Shown: in pieces, positions 1-5,534 of the stretch
How the letters are laid out: every line of letters starts with the position of its first letter
How positions within the stretch are numbered: position 1 is the first letter of the stretch
Assembly (NCBI GenBank): GCA_913775215.1
Contig: CAJYKO010000364.1
Coordinates: 1-5,534, forward strand
Length of the DNA: 5,534 bases
Origin: an uncultured Devosia sp.
Lineage (GTDB): Bacteria > Pseudomonadota > Alphaproteobacteria > Rhizobiales > Devosiaceae
Direction: 5' to 3'
Notes under the pieces: generated by a model
The model's input: the letters and a program-made list of their open reading frames with translations, nothing else
Told to the model about the DNA's origin: nothing
Databases searched by the model: none
Program-made: the position numbers and the translations under genes

Positions 1-667
1 GCCCGGCGACGGATTCTGGCGACCGCGAGTCATAGCGATCGTCAAATAGCCCCAGCAGTTCGATGTCCTTGTCCGCGCCGTTCTGGATTTGCTCGATGAG
101 GATTTCCGCATCCCGCCCGCCGCCGACAATCACGGCACGCCGCTTCAGCCGCCCAAGATTGGTCCAGCGCAGCACGAGAAACCGCAGTGCCAGCCGGTAG
201 GCGATCAAAACGACCGCGCCCGAAACGAACCATGTCAATAGCCAGACGCGGGAGAGCATGTCCCCCGCCTTGAAGAAGAAGATGGCAGCCGTCACCACCG
301 CCATGACGCAGAGCCATACGCCCAGCACCTGACCAAACTGTCCGACCACCCGGCGATAGGTCGTGATGCGGTGCGCGCGGATTAGATTGAGCCCGATATT
401 GGTCGCAAGAGAGGTGCCGACCACGACCGAGAGATAAAAGCCTTCCTGTCCCGGCGGCACATAGACGGCATGGATGCCGTAGCCGAGTATGATCAGCAGC
501 AGGGCCTCAATGACCTGGGCTGCCCCAACGATAACAGTGCCCGAATAGGTGCGTTCAACCGGACGGGCGGCGATCTCGACGGCGGCATCCGATAGCGTCG
601 AACCGTCCCCTGAGGACGCTCTGGCGGCATGGTCCGCGAAGGCCTGCTTTGGATCGACACGAAACAT
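1..667 (-). CDS. Undecaprenyl-phosphate glucose (hexose-1-phosphate) phosphotransferase, N-terminal part, truncated by window edge
   Basis: The reading frame is open from ATG at 667 to the left edge (222 codons, no stop). Residues 1-43 are a polar cytoplasmic leader. Four hydrophobic segments follow at about 44-70, 76-96, 114-132 and 143-166, the last carrying the SRVWLLTWF stretch typical of this family. A Rossmann-like start, RRAVIVGGGRDAEILI (176-191), matches the CoA_binding_3 domain that sits between the membrane bundle and the catalytic domain in WcaJ/PssY-type enzymes. The catalytic bacterial sugar transferase domain would lie beyond position 1. The family transfers hexose-1-phosphate (usually glucose or galactose) from a UDP-sugar to undecaprenyl phosphate, the first step of repeat-unit assembly at the inner membrane. 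The start is the only possible one before the in-frame stop at 683-685; no good Shine-Dalgarno is visible. It is the third gene of the leftward group. The sugar specificity cannot be read from this part. Confidence 0.9.
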   Translation of the reverse strand, partial: MFRVDPKQAFADHAARASSGDGSTLSDAAVEIAARPVERTYSGTVIVGAAQVIEALLLIILGYGIHAVYVPPGQEGFYLSVVVGTSLATNIGLNLIRAHRITTYRRVVGQFGQVLGVWLCVMAVVTAAIFFFKAGDMLSRVWLLTWFVSGAVVLIAYRLALRFLVLRWTNLGRLKRRAVIVGGGRDAEILIEQIQNGADKDIELLGLFDDRYDSRSPESVAG

Positions 668-740
668 GGATGCTACCGGTACTCACTCACTCCCGTCCGT
701 ATCATGGAGCCAAGGGGTTTATACTCGGTGAAACCGATGG
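668..740. other. 73-bp intergenic gap between the glycosyltransferase and the sugar-phosphate transferase
   Basis: The gap separates two leftward genes. It contains a 5-bp stem with a GAA loop (TCGGT/ACCGA, 726-738), just after the glycosyltransferase stop. The stem is short and no T-run follows on the minus strand, so it is not a convincing terminator. A TATAAA appears on the minus strand next to it (719-724) without a clear -35 partner. Read-through into the transferase gene seems likely, but a weak internal promoter cannot be excluded. Confidence 0.4.
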
Positions 741-1868
741 TCAGGCTTTGCTGAGGATATCGCGATAGAGCGCCTCGATACGCCAAGCCATCGTCTCGAG
801 TGAAAACTCCGTCTCGACCCGCTGCCGCCGTATGGCAAGCTCGGCCATCGCGGCATCAGGATCATCAAGCATCCGCTGCATCGACTTCGCCAGCGCTTCG
901 GCATTGCCCGGTTCGACCAGCGTCTCCGTTGTCCCGGCAAAAATCTCTGGAATGCCGCCGACGCGCGTCGTCACCACCGGCAGCCCCGCCGCCGTCGCCT
1001 CCAGCACCACATAGGGCAGGGACTCCGCTAGCGACGGGATCACGGCATGATTGCCCATGGCAAAGACGCTACGCGCCGGCTGCGAGCCCACGAGCCTGAC
1101 TTGTTCCTGCAGGGACAGCGCCGCGATATGGGCCTCAAGCTCTTCGCGCTGCGGCCCGTCTCCGGCCATCACCAGCATCACCGGCCGTCCATCGGCACGC
1201 TTCAATTGCTTGATCGCATCGACAAGCGAAAAAATGCCCTTGAGTTCACGCAATTCCCCGACGAACACGAAGTCCGCTGGATCGGCAACCTTCTCAACCG
1301 GCTCGAACTCACTTCGATCGAGCCCATTATAGATGATCTCTGTCCGGCAGGTCGGCGGCGCAATCAGCCGGCTATAGGTATCGCAGGCAAACTGGCTCTC
1401 GAAAACGATGGCGCCGGTCTTGCTCAGCAGCTTTCGTTCCAGCCAGTGAAACACTTTGCCACTGCGTGAGCGCGCCGAAAAATGCAGCACCCCGCCATGC
1501 GGCGTATAAACGGCCGCTGGCAATTTCCGTCCAAAATGCGCCAGCCGGGCGTAAAGCCCGCCCTTTGCGCCGTGCCCATGAAGAATGTCGGCTGAAACCT
1601 GTTTGGCGATCCGGCGGACCGCAAATGGCGCTGTGAGATCACCCCTGCCCAGCACCCGCGGCATCGGCATCGCGTGAATGCCGAGCGTCGCATAGTCGCG
1701 CAAGGCGTCCAGCCGTTTCGCCGTCTGTGCATCGCTCGCGAGCGCATCGACGATCAAGCCGACACTGTGCCCCCGCGCATGCAGCATGCGGGTGAGATCG
1801 GCGACATGGCGAAAAAGTCCGCCGACAGGCGCGCGCATCACCTGCAATATGCGCAGCGGTCTGTCCAT
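741..1868 (-). CDS. Glycosyltransferase family 4 (GT-B fold) for polysaccharide biosynthesis
   Basis: The protein has 375 residues, normal for a complete GT4 enzyme. The N-terminal acceptor domain starts with a beta strand and glycine loop, RPLRILQVMRAPVGGLFRHV (3-22), and contains HGHGAKGG (97-104) and YTPHGGVLHF (121-130). The C-terminal nucleotide-sugar domain has VGELRELKG (203-211), with R207 and K210 as likely phosphate contacts. It also has MAGDGP (234-239) and the E-x7-E motif in ESLPYVVLE (E282 and E290), followed by AAGLPVVTTRVGGIPEI (293-309). There is no signal peptide or membrane span, so it probably acts at the cytoplasmic face of the inner membrane and adds a sugar to the lipid-linked repeat unit with retention of configuration. 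Donor and acceptor are unknown. Its start is 5 bp after the stop of the export lipoprotein gene, so the two are almost certainly cotranscribed; only a weak AGG lies before the ATG. The first ATG is preferred because a later start (M11) would remove the first beta strand. Confidence 0.92.
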   Translation of the reverse strand: MDRPLRILQVMRAPVGGLFRHVADLTRMLHARGHSVGLIVDALASDAQTAKRLDALRDYATLGIHAMPMPRVLGRGDLTAPFAVRRIAKQVSADILHGHGAKGGLYARLAHFGRKLPAAVYTPHGGVLHFSARSRSGKVFHWLERKLLSKTGAIVFESQFACDTYSRLIAPPTCRTEIIYNGLDRSEFEPVEKVADPADFVFVGELRELKGIFSLVDAIKQLKRADGRPVMLVMAGDGPQREELEAHIAALSLQEQVRLVGSQPARSVFAMGNHAVIPSLAESLPYVVLEATAAGLPVVTTRVGGIPEIFAGTTETLVEPGNAEALAKSMQRMLDDPDAAMAELAIRRQRVETEFSLETMAWRIEALYRDILSKA

Positions 1869-1873
1869 TGAAC

Positions 1874-2425
1874 CTAGAACCAGCGTTCTGAAACGACGAC
1901 CGTGTCACCGGGATAAATCGGGAAGTCGAGATCGACATCGCCGCGGACCATCTCATTGCCCTGGCGGCGATAGACGGTGACATTGTTGCGGTTCGCCGTT
2001 TCGGCATAGCCGCCGGCCGTACTGATTGCCGCCCGCACCGTCATATTCGGCACATAGGAGAACTGGCCCGACGTGCGCACCGCGCCCTGAATGAAGAAGG
2101 GGCGATATTGCGCCACTTCGACAGCCACGTTTGGATTGCGCAGATAGCCGTTGGCCAGTGCCCCGGCGAGCCGGTTGGCGGCCACGGATGTCGTCTGTCC
2201 ACGCACCTGCACCTGGCCCACGAGCGGGAAGGAGATCGTGCCATTGTCCCCGACGCGGTAGCTGTTGCTTAGCTCCTGATCGCCATAAACAGTCACTCGC
2301 ACGAGATCCCCCGTGTCGAGCGTGTAGGGCCCCGTGGGCTCCACGAAATAACTTGCGGGCCGCGTGGTGGCGCACCCGGCAAGTGGCAGCATCAATGTGA
2401 CGGCGAGTATGGGAAGCCAGCGCAT
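1874..2425 (-). CDS. Polysaccharide export lipoprotein (OPX family, Wza/GumB-like, short form)
   Basis: The 183-residue protein begins with a lipoprotein signal peptide: MRW, a hydrophobic core at 4-14 and lipobox LAGC (15-18) with C18 as the acylated residue. A Poly_export domain follows from about 33 to 107 (YTLDTGDLVRVTVYGDQEL, then GTISFPLVGQVQV, 62-74). An SLBB-type beta-grasp unit runs from about 108 (RPFFIQGAVRTSGQF, 108-122; TAGGYAET, 136-143), and the protein closes with YPGDTVVVSERWF (171-183). The family forms the periplasmic and outer-membrane part of the export channel for capsular or exopolysaccharide, in contact with the co-polymerase. The protein is about half the length of E. 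coli Wza: it has a single SLBB unit and no C-terminal amphipathic helix to cross the outer membrane. It is first in the leftward group, divergent from its expected partner, the co-polymerase. The start is set by the signal peptide; no strong Shine-Dalgarno is seen. Confidence 0.93.
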   Translation of the reverse strand: MRWLPILAVTLMLPLAGCATTRPASYFVEPTGPYTLDTGDLVRVTVYGDQELSNSYRVGDNGTISFPLVGQVQVRGQTTSVAANRLAGALANGYLRNPNVAVEVAQYRPFFIQGAVRTSGQFSYVPNMTVRAAISTAGGYAETANRNNVTVYRRQGNEMVRGDVDLDFPIYPGDTVVVSERWF

Positions 2426-2467
2426 GGTGAATCCGCGCGTTTGAATTGAGCCTCAGTCTTTCTGGTT

Positions 2468-2475
2468 ATGGTTAA
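2468..2475 (-). promoter_or_regulatory. Possible CtrA binding half-site (TTAACCAT)
   Basis: The plus strand reads ATGGTTAA, so the minus strand reads TTAACCAT, which is the short CtrA recognition form known from alphaproteobacteria. It lies about 43-50 bp upstream of the export lipoprotein start, a plausible promoter position. The full TTAA-N7-TTAA form is absent. An 8-mer in an AT-rich spacer can arise by chance, so this is suggestive only. Confidence 0.3.
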
Positions 2476-2512
2476 GATTTCCCTTATGTCCTTGCAGGGC
2501 AATTTGAATGTG

Positions 2513-2522
2513 ATCGGCCGAT
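2513..2522. repeat. 10-bp perfect palindrome ATCGGCCGAT, possible operator
   Basis: ATCGGCCGAT is self-complementary. The next base pair outward (2512/2523) is a mismatch and the one after it (2511/2524, T/A) matches again. It is the most GC-rich point of the AT-rich spacer and lies 54-64 bp before the co-polymerase start, where an operator could sit. No known regulator is assigned. Confidence 0.3.
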
Positions 2523-2565
2523 TAACTGAATTTTGATAGCGAAGACCGATAGTGCGGCGGATGAT

Positions 2566-2570
2566 GAGGA
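2566..2570 (+). promoter_or_regulatory. Shine-Dalgarno for the co-polymerase gene, fixing a GTG start
   Basis: GAGGA ends 6 bases before GTG at 2577, which is good spacing. The same frame has a TGA at 2565-2567, so no longer start exists. The next in-frame ATG (2598) lies too far from this site. Two ATGs at 2561 and 2564 are in other frames. The GTG start is therefore well supported. Confidence 0.7.
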
Positions 2571-2576
2571 CCTGCC

Positions 2577-4886
2577 GTGAGCGAATACGCCCCGACGATG
2601 CGCGATGCGCGAATTGATGTAGCCGCCGTCTTTGGCGCTGTAGGTCGGCGACTGCCGCGCATCATCATCATAACTTTGCTGGTCTTGGCTGCCGCGTTTC
2701 TCGTCTTGATGATGATGCCGCGGCTCTATGAGTCCTCGGCTTCTATTCTTGTCGAGCCGCGATCAAATGTTTATGCGCGCGCCGCCAATGAGCAGGCGCC
2801 CTCCAATACCGCAGGCGACGCCAGCGTCGTCTCGAGCCAGATCGAACTCATCAAGTCGCGCGATACTCTTCTCGGCGTCATCGACAAGCTTGACCTCCGC
2901 TCCAAGCCCGAATTCAACGGCAGCCAGTCCGGCTTTTCGCCGCTCGCCGTGATCATGCAGCTGATGGGTCGCAATTCCACGCCCATCAGTGTCGACGAGC
3001 GCGTCATGACCACACTCTATGATCGGATGACGGTCATTCAGGAGCGCGATTCACGCATCATCTCCATCCTTGTGCGCTCGACCGATCCGCAATTGGCTGC
3101 CGATATTGCCAATGCCGTTGCTGCCGCCCACGTTGCCCGTCGGGCGCAACTCTCGCTTGCCGACACCGCCGAGGCTTCCAGCTGGCTCCGCCAGGAAATC
3201 GATCGCCTCCGCGTTTCGGTCAACGAAGCCGAATCCAAGGTCGCCCAATACCGTGTGGACAATGACCTTTTCGTCGGCACCAACAATACGACCCTTCTCG
3301 ATCAGCAGCTCTCGACGCTGACCACCCAGATTACCTCCGCGCAGGAACGCAAGAACACCGCGCAGTCACGCGCCGCCGTCATCCGTGGCCTTCTTGAACG
3401 GGGCCAGCCGATCGAAAGCGTGGCTGACGCCCGCAACTCGACCGTCATTCAGCAGCTCAGCCAGGAAAAAGCGCGCCTCCAGGGCCAGCTCGCACAGCTT
3501 TCAGCAACGCTCCTGTCCAACCATCCGACCGTCCGCGCCCTCAATGCGCAGATCGCCGAGCTCGATACCCGCATCAATCAGGAAGGTTATCGCGTCGCCG
3601 CAGCGCTTGAAGCCGAAGCCCAGGTTGAGGCCGATCTTGAAGCCTCGCTCCAGTCCGATCTCGCCCGTTTCAAGCAGACAGCCTCGACGGCCACCCAGGA
3701 CACCGTCGCGCTCGATAGCCTCCAGCGAGAAGCCAAGGCTCAGCGTGATCTCCTTGAATCCTACCTGTTGCGCTATAACGAAGCCTCATCGCGCAATGAC
3801 CCCAATTCGACGCTGCCAGACGTTCGCGTCGTGACCGAGGCCGTGCCTTCGGTCATTCCGGCCTTTCCCAAAACCACGCTCATTCTGACCGGCATCGGCA
3901 TCGTCGCCTTCGCCATCCAGTTCGGTGCCGTGGTCTTTAGCGAGCTAATGTCCGGCCGCGCCCTCCGTCCCATCGAACCCTATTATCCCGCCGCTGCTCA
4001 GCAGTCGGCCGCCACGACACCGCTGCCCGCCGTCGTCTCACCGTCCGCTGGTCCCGTCGCGCCTCAGAACGCTTCCGAACCGGACGAAGCGGTGCGAGAA
4101 TATGTCGAAGATCTGCCCGTTCATGCAGAAACGGTGCTTGTAGAAGAAGCGCCTCCACGGGCCTCCGAACCCGAACCGATTGATCCCAGCGCAGTTGCAT
4201 CCGAGAACGCCCGCAATCTCCTTCGCGACCTCGCCGAGCGCCGCAATCAGCGCGAAGCGGCCCGCGCTGAGGTTGCCGTCCTCGACGATGCTGACTCAGC
4301 CGCCGTCACATCGATGCGTTCGGCAGGCCAAGAAATCACCGGCATGGTCCGCTATTCCGATCTCAATGCCGATATGGTTCTCGGAAAGACGCACCTGCTT
4401 CTCCTCGCCGATCACGGCAGCGCCGAACCAAGCCAGCGCATGGCCGATGCCCTCGTCGCGGACGCGCTCGGCAAGGGACTGAGCGTCGTCCTCATCGATG
4501 CCGGCAGTGGTTTCGTCGGTGAAAATCCGGGCCTCTCCGACCTAAGCCTCAACCGTGTTGGCTTCGGCGATATCGTGCAGAAATCGGCCGATCAGAGCTA
4601 TGCAGAAGTCGCTTGGGGGCAGGGCGAGGTCATCGATCGCAGCTCCACCAAGCCATCGACACTCGTCGAAGCGCTCGGTGACATCTATGAAGTCGTGCTC
4701 GTGCTGACGGGCAAGGTCGGCAGCCGGTCGACCCTGCCAGTCTTTGCCGATCTCGGTGGCCGCGTCGTGCTCGTTATGGCTGAGGGTGAAGACCTTGATT
4801 CCGCCGACAGTGTGCGCCGCCAGTTGATCGAGGCCGGCCTACCACGCGTGGAACTCCTGGCCCTGGACGATGCCGTTGCGGCCTGA
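2577..4886 (+). CDS. Wzz/ExoP-type polysaccharide co-polymerase (chain-length determinant) with degenerate BY-kinase-like C-terminal domain
   Basis: The protein has 769 residues, the size of ExoP/Wzc-type PCP-2a proteins. Domains in order: a Wzz N-terminal domain with membrane segment 1 at about 28-48; a large periplasmic region (about 49-433) with long predicted coiled coils (about 195-345 and 345-400); a GNVR-type end (LQREAKAQRDLLESYLLRY, 382-400; VTEAVPSVIPAFPKT, 419-433); membrane segment 2 at about 434-456; a Pro/Ala/Glu-rich cytoplasmic linker (about 457-590); and a MinD/BY-kinase-like alpha/beta domain (about 600-769). The family controls polymer length and links Wzy polymerase to the outer-membrane export protein. 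In the last domain the usual GEGKS/T P-loop aligns with AEPSQ (616-620). Walker A' reads LIDAG (639-643) instead of IDAD, and the Walker B Asp position is L710 in EVVLVLTG (705-712). There is no C-terminal tyrosine cluster. Kinase activity is therefore doubtful. The gene is first in the rightward group, with a deacetylase gene 18 bp downstream. Confidence 0.9.
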   Translation: MSEYAPTMRDARIDVAAVFGAVGRRLPRIIIITLLVLAAAFLVLMMMPRLYESSASILVEPRSNVYARAANEQAPSNTAGDASVVSSQIELIKSRDTLLGVIDKLDLRSKPEFNGSQSGFSPLAVIMQLMGRNSTPISVDERVMTTLYDRMTVIQERDSRIISILVRSTDPQLAADIANAVAAAHVARRAQLSLADTAEASSWLRQEIDRLRVSVNEAESKVAQYRVDNDLFVGTNNTTLLDQQLSTLTTQITSAQERKNTAQSRAAVIRGLLERGQPIESVADARNSTVIQQLSQEKARLQGQLAQLSATLLSNHPTVRALNAQIAELDTRINQEGYRVAAALEAEAQVEADLEASLQSDLARFKQTASTATQDTVALDSLQREAKAQRDLLESYLLRYNEASSRNDPNSTLPDVRVVTEAVPSVIPAFPKTTLILTGIGIVAFAIQFGAVVFSELMSGRALRPIEPYYPAAAQQSAATTPLPAVVSPSAGPVAPQNASEPDEAVREYVEDLPVHAETVLVEEAPPRASEPEPIDPSAVASENARNLLRDLAERRNQREAARAEVAVLDDADSAAVTSMRSAGQEITGMVRYSDLNADMVLGKTHLLLLADHGSAEPSQRMADALVADALGKGLSVVLIDAGSGFVGENPGLSDLSLNRVGFGDIVQKSADQSYAEVAWGQGEVIDRSSTKPSTLVEALGDIYEVVLVLTGKVGSRSTLPVFADLGGRVVLVMAEGEDLDSADSVRRQLIEAGLPRVELLALDDAVAA
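2654..2724 (+). repeat. Imperfect inverted repeat (17 bp paired, one bulge, 36-nt loop) inside the co-polymerase coding region
   Basis: The left arm at 2654-2670 (GCCGCGCATCATCATCA) is the reverse complement of the right arm at 2707-2724 except for one extra base in the right arm. It encloses membrane segment 1 of the co-polymerase: the left arm encodes the end of LPRIII and the right arm LMMMPR. In mRNA it could fold into a strong stem 77-147 nt after the start codon. Runs of ATC (Ile) and ATG (Met) codons in a hydrophobic segment are a simple coincidental explanation. Confidence 0.5.
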
Positions 4887-4904
4887 TCCGCACGGCGCTC
4901 TGCA

Positions 4905-5534
4905 ATGAAATACACCGCGATCCGCGCCGCTTTTGAACTCATCTGGCTGGCCCAGCTTCCTGCGCTCTCGCGAATGCTTTCCAAGTCGCGCGGCGTGATC
5001 TTTACACTCCATCGCGTCCTGCCCGAGCCACCCCCGGCCTTTTCGCCCAATGCAATCCTCCAGATCGAGCCGGACTTTCTCGACTACACCATCGAGCGCC
5101 TCCGCGATCTCAACATCGACATCGTCACGCTCGACGAAGCCATGGAGCGCCTTGCCGCGCCGAACAAGCCGCGCCCCTTCGTCGTCCTCACATTCGACGA
5201 CGCCTATCGGGACAATCTGCAATACGCCCTGCCAATCCTCAGCCGTCACGAGGTCCCCTTTACCCTCTACGTGCCCACGGCCTTCGCCGATGGGGTCGGG
5301 GAAATCTGGTGGCAGGCCATCGAAGACATCATCGCGCGCCAGGAGGCCGTTGCCTTCACCGAAAATAGCGATGTCGAATATGTCGACACCTCCACAACGG
5401 CGAAGAAAAAGGAAGCCTTCGCCCGCCTTTATTGGCATATGCGCAAAATGCCCGAGCCTGAGCGCCGGAAACTCCTCGCCGAGTTCTGCGGCAATTACGG
5501 CTACGATCTCGAAAAACAGTGCCGCGATCTGATC
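4905..5534 (+). CDS. Polysaccharide deacetylase (NodB homology, carbohydrate esterase 4-like), N-terminal part, truncated by window edge
   Basis: The frame is open from ATG at 4905 to the right edge (210 codons, no stop). The N-terminus has RGVIFTLHRVLP (29-40), typical of this group. The NodB-domain entry is RPFVVLTFDDAYRDN (90-104), with the TFDD motif (96-99) giving the general-base and metal-binding aspartates (D98, D99). PFTLYVPTAF (118-127) and EIWWQAIEDI (133-142) follow. The metal-binding HxxxH motif would lie further right and cannot be checked. No signal peptide is visible, so it may act in the cytoplasm on lipid-linked sugars or be exported in an unseen way. The likely reaction is removal of acetyl groups from N- or O-acetylated sugars of the polymer; the substrate is unknown. 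Its ATG lies 18 bp after the co-polymerase stop, with no clear Shine-Dalgarno, so it is probably cotranscribed and perhaps translationally coupled. It shares the frame of the preceding stop. Confidence 0.88.
   Translation, partial: MKYTAIRAAFELIWLAQLPALSRMLSKSRGVIFTLHRVLPEPPPAFSPNAILQIEPDFLDYTIERLRDLNIDIVTLDEAMERLAAPNKPRPFVVLTFDDAYRDNLQYALPILSRHEVPFTLYVPTAFADGVGEIWWQAIEDIIARQEAVAFTENSDVEYVDTSTTAKKKEAFARLYWHMRKMPEPERRKLLAEFCGNYGYDLEKQCRDLI

Larger units (their letters stand above)
2426..2576. promoter_or_regulatory. Divergent intergenic control region between export lipoprotein and co-polymerase genes
   Basis: This 151-bp spacer lies between two divergent starts, is clearly AT-richer than the flanking genes, and must hold promoters for both groups unless they are read from further away. 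Visible elements are a CtrA-like half-site (2468-2475), a 10-bp perfect palindrome (2513-2522), repeated TTTGAAT words (2440-2446 and 2503-2509) and the Shine-Dalgarno of the rightward gene. I looked for sigma-70 -35/-10 pairs on both strands and found only poor matches (for example TTGAAT at 2504-2509 with a 3-of-6 match for the -10), so no core promoter is called. Confidence 0.6.

Noticed and set aside
42..317. 91-codon minus-strand open frame in a different frame from the priming transferase
   Set aside because: The overlapping frame encodes membrane segments and a Rossmann start typical of the transferase; this one is Arg/Gly-rich and domain-free.
726..738. Stem TCGGT-GAA-ACCGA after the glycosyltransferase stop as a terminator
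   Set aside because: Only 5 bp of stem, and no T-run follows on the minus strand.
1047..1469. 140-codon open frame on the plus strand inside the glycosyltransferase gene
   Set aside because: It is antisense to the conserved GT4 motifs of the real gene and has no recognisable motif or ribosome site.
1776..1790. Inverted repeat CGCATG-CAG-CATGCG inside the glycosyltransferase gene
   Set aside because: The arms are 6 bp and fall on ordinary codons (for MLHA); such short hairpins are expected by chance in GC-rich coding DNA.
2533..2538. TTGATA as a -35 element for the co-polymerase
   Set aside because: At 16-18 bp downstream the sequence is GC-rich (around GGCGGA), with no -10 match.
2660..2671. 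CATCATCATCAT as a simple-sequence phase-variation tract
   Set aside because: It is a trinucleotide run of only four units; length changes would keep the frame and merely alter the number of Ile residues in a membrane segment.
4839..5438. 199-codon open frame on the minus strand opposite the end of the co-polymerase and the deacetylase
   Set aside because: It lies antisense to two well-supported coding regions, shows no recognisable domain, and its composition fits a shadow frame in GC-rich DNA.

Overview
The window is a GC-rich (about 60 % by eye) piece of an alphaproteobacterial chromosome. It lies inside a surface or exopolysaccharide biosynthesis and export locus. A large Wzz/ExoP-type co-polymerase, a short rhizobial-style export lipoprotein and a PssY/WcaJ-type priming transferase together suggest Hyphomicrobiales (a rhizobium- or Devosia-like organism). 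That taxonomic guess is inference from protein style only.

Layout. Five genes are arranged as two divergent groups around an AT-richer 151-bp spacer (2426-2576). The leftward (minus strand) group, in order of transcription, is: a short outer-membrane polysaccharide export lipoprotein (2425-1874); a GT-B family 4 glycosyltransferase (1868-741), only 5 bp downstream; and, after a 73-bp gap, the N-terminal 222 codons of an undecaprenyl-phosphate hexose-1-phosphate transferase (667 to beyond the left edge). The rightward (plus strand) group is a 769-residue polysaccharide co-polymerase (2577-4886) and, 18 bp later, the N-terminal 210 codons of a NodB-type polysaccharide deacetylase (4905 to beyond the right edge). 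No RNA gene, mobile element, CRISPR array or convincing intrinsic terminator is visible.

How the genes fit together. The hexose-1-phosphate transferase starts the repeat unit on undecaprenyl phosphate at the inner membrane. The family 4 glycosyltransferase adds a sugar on the cytoplasmic side. The co-polymerase spans the periplasm from the inner membrane, controls polymer length and docks with the export lipoprotein at the outer membrane. The deacetylase probably removes acetyl groups from N- or O-acetylated sugars of the polymer. This is the gene content of a Wzx/Wzy-type pathway, although no flippase or polymerase gene lies in the window. Holdfast and unipolar-polysaccharide adhesin loci have a similar content, so an adhesin is as plausible as a loose exopolysaccharide.

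The most interesting feature is the co-polymerase. Its cytoplasmic C-terminus keeps the outline of a BY-kinase (bacterial tyrosine kinase) P-loop fold, but the Walker A, A' and B residues and the C-terminal tyrosine cluster all appear to be lost. It reads as a fused pseudokinase. A 17-bp near-perfect inverted repeat over its first membrane segment and a CtrA-like half-site in the divergent spacer are weaker leads. I do not see evidence of a wholly new kind of system.
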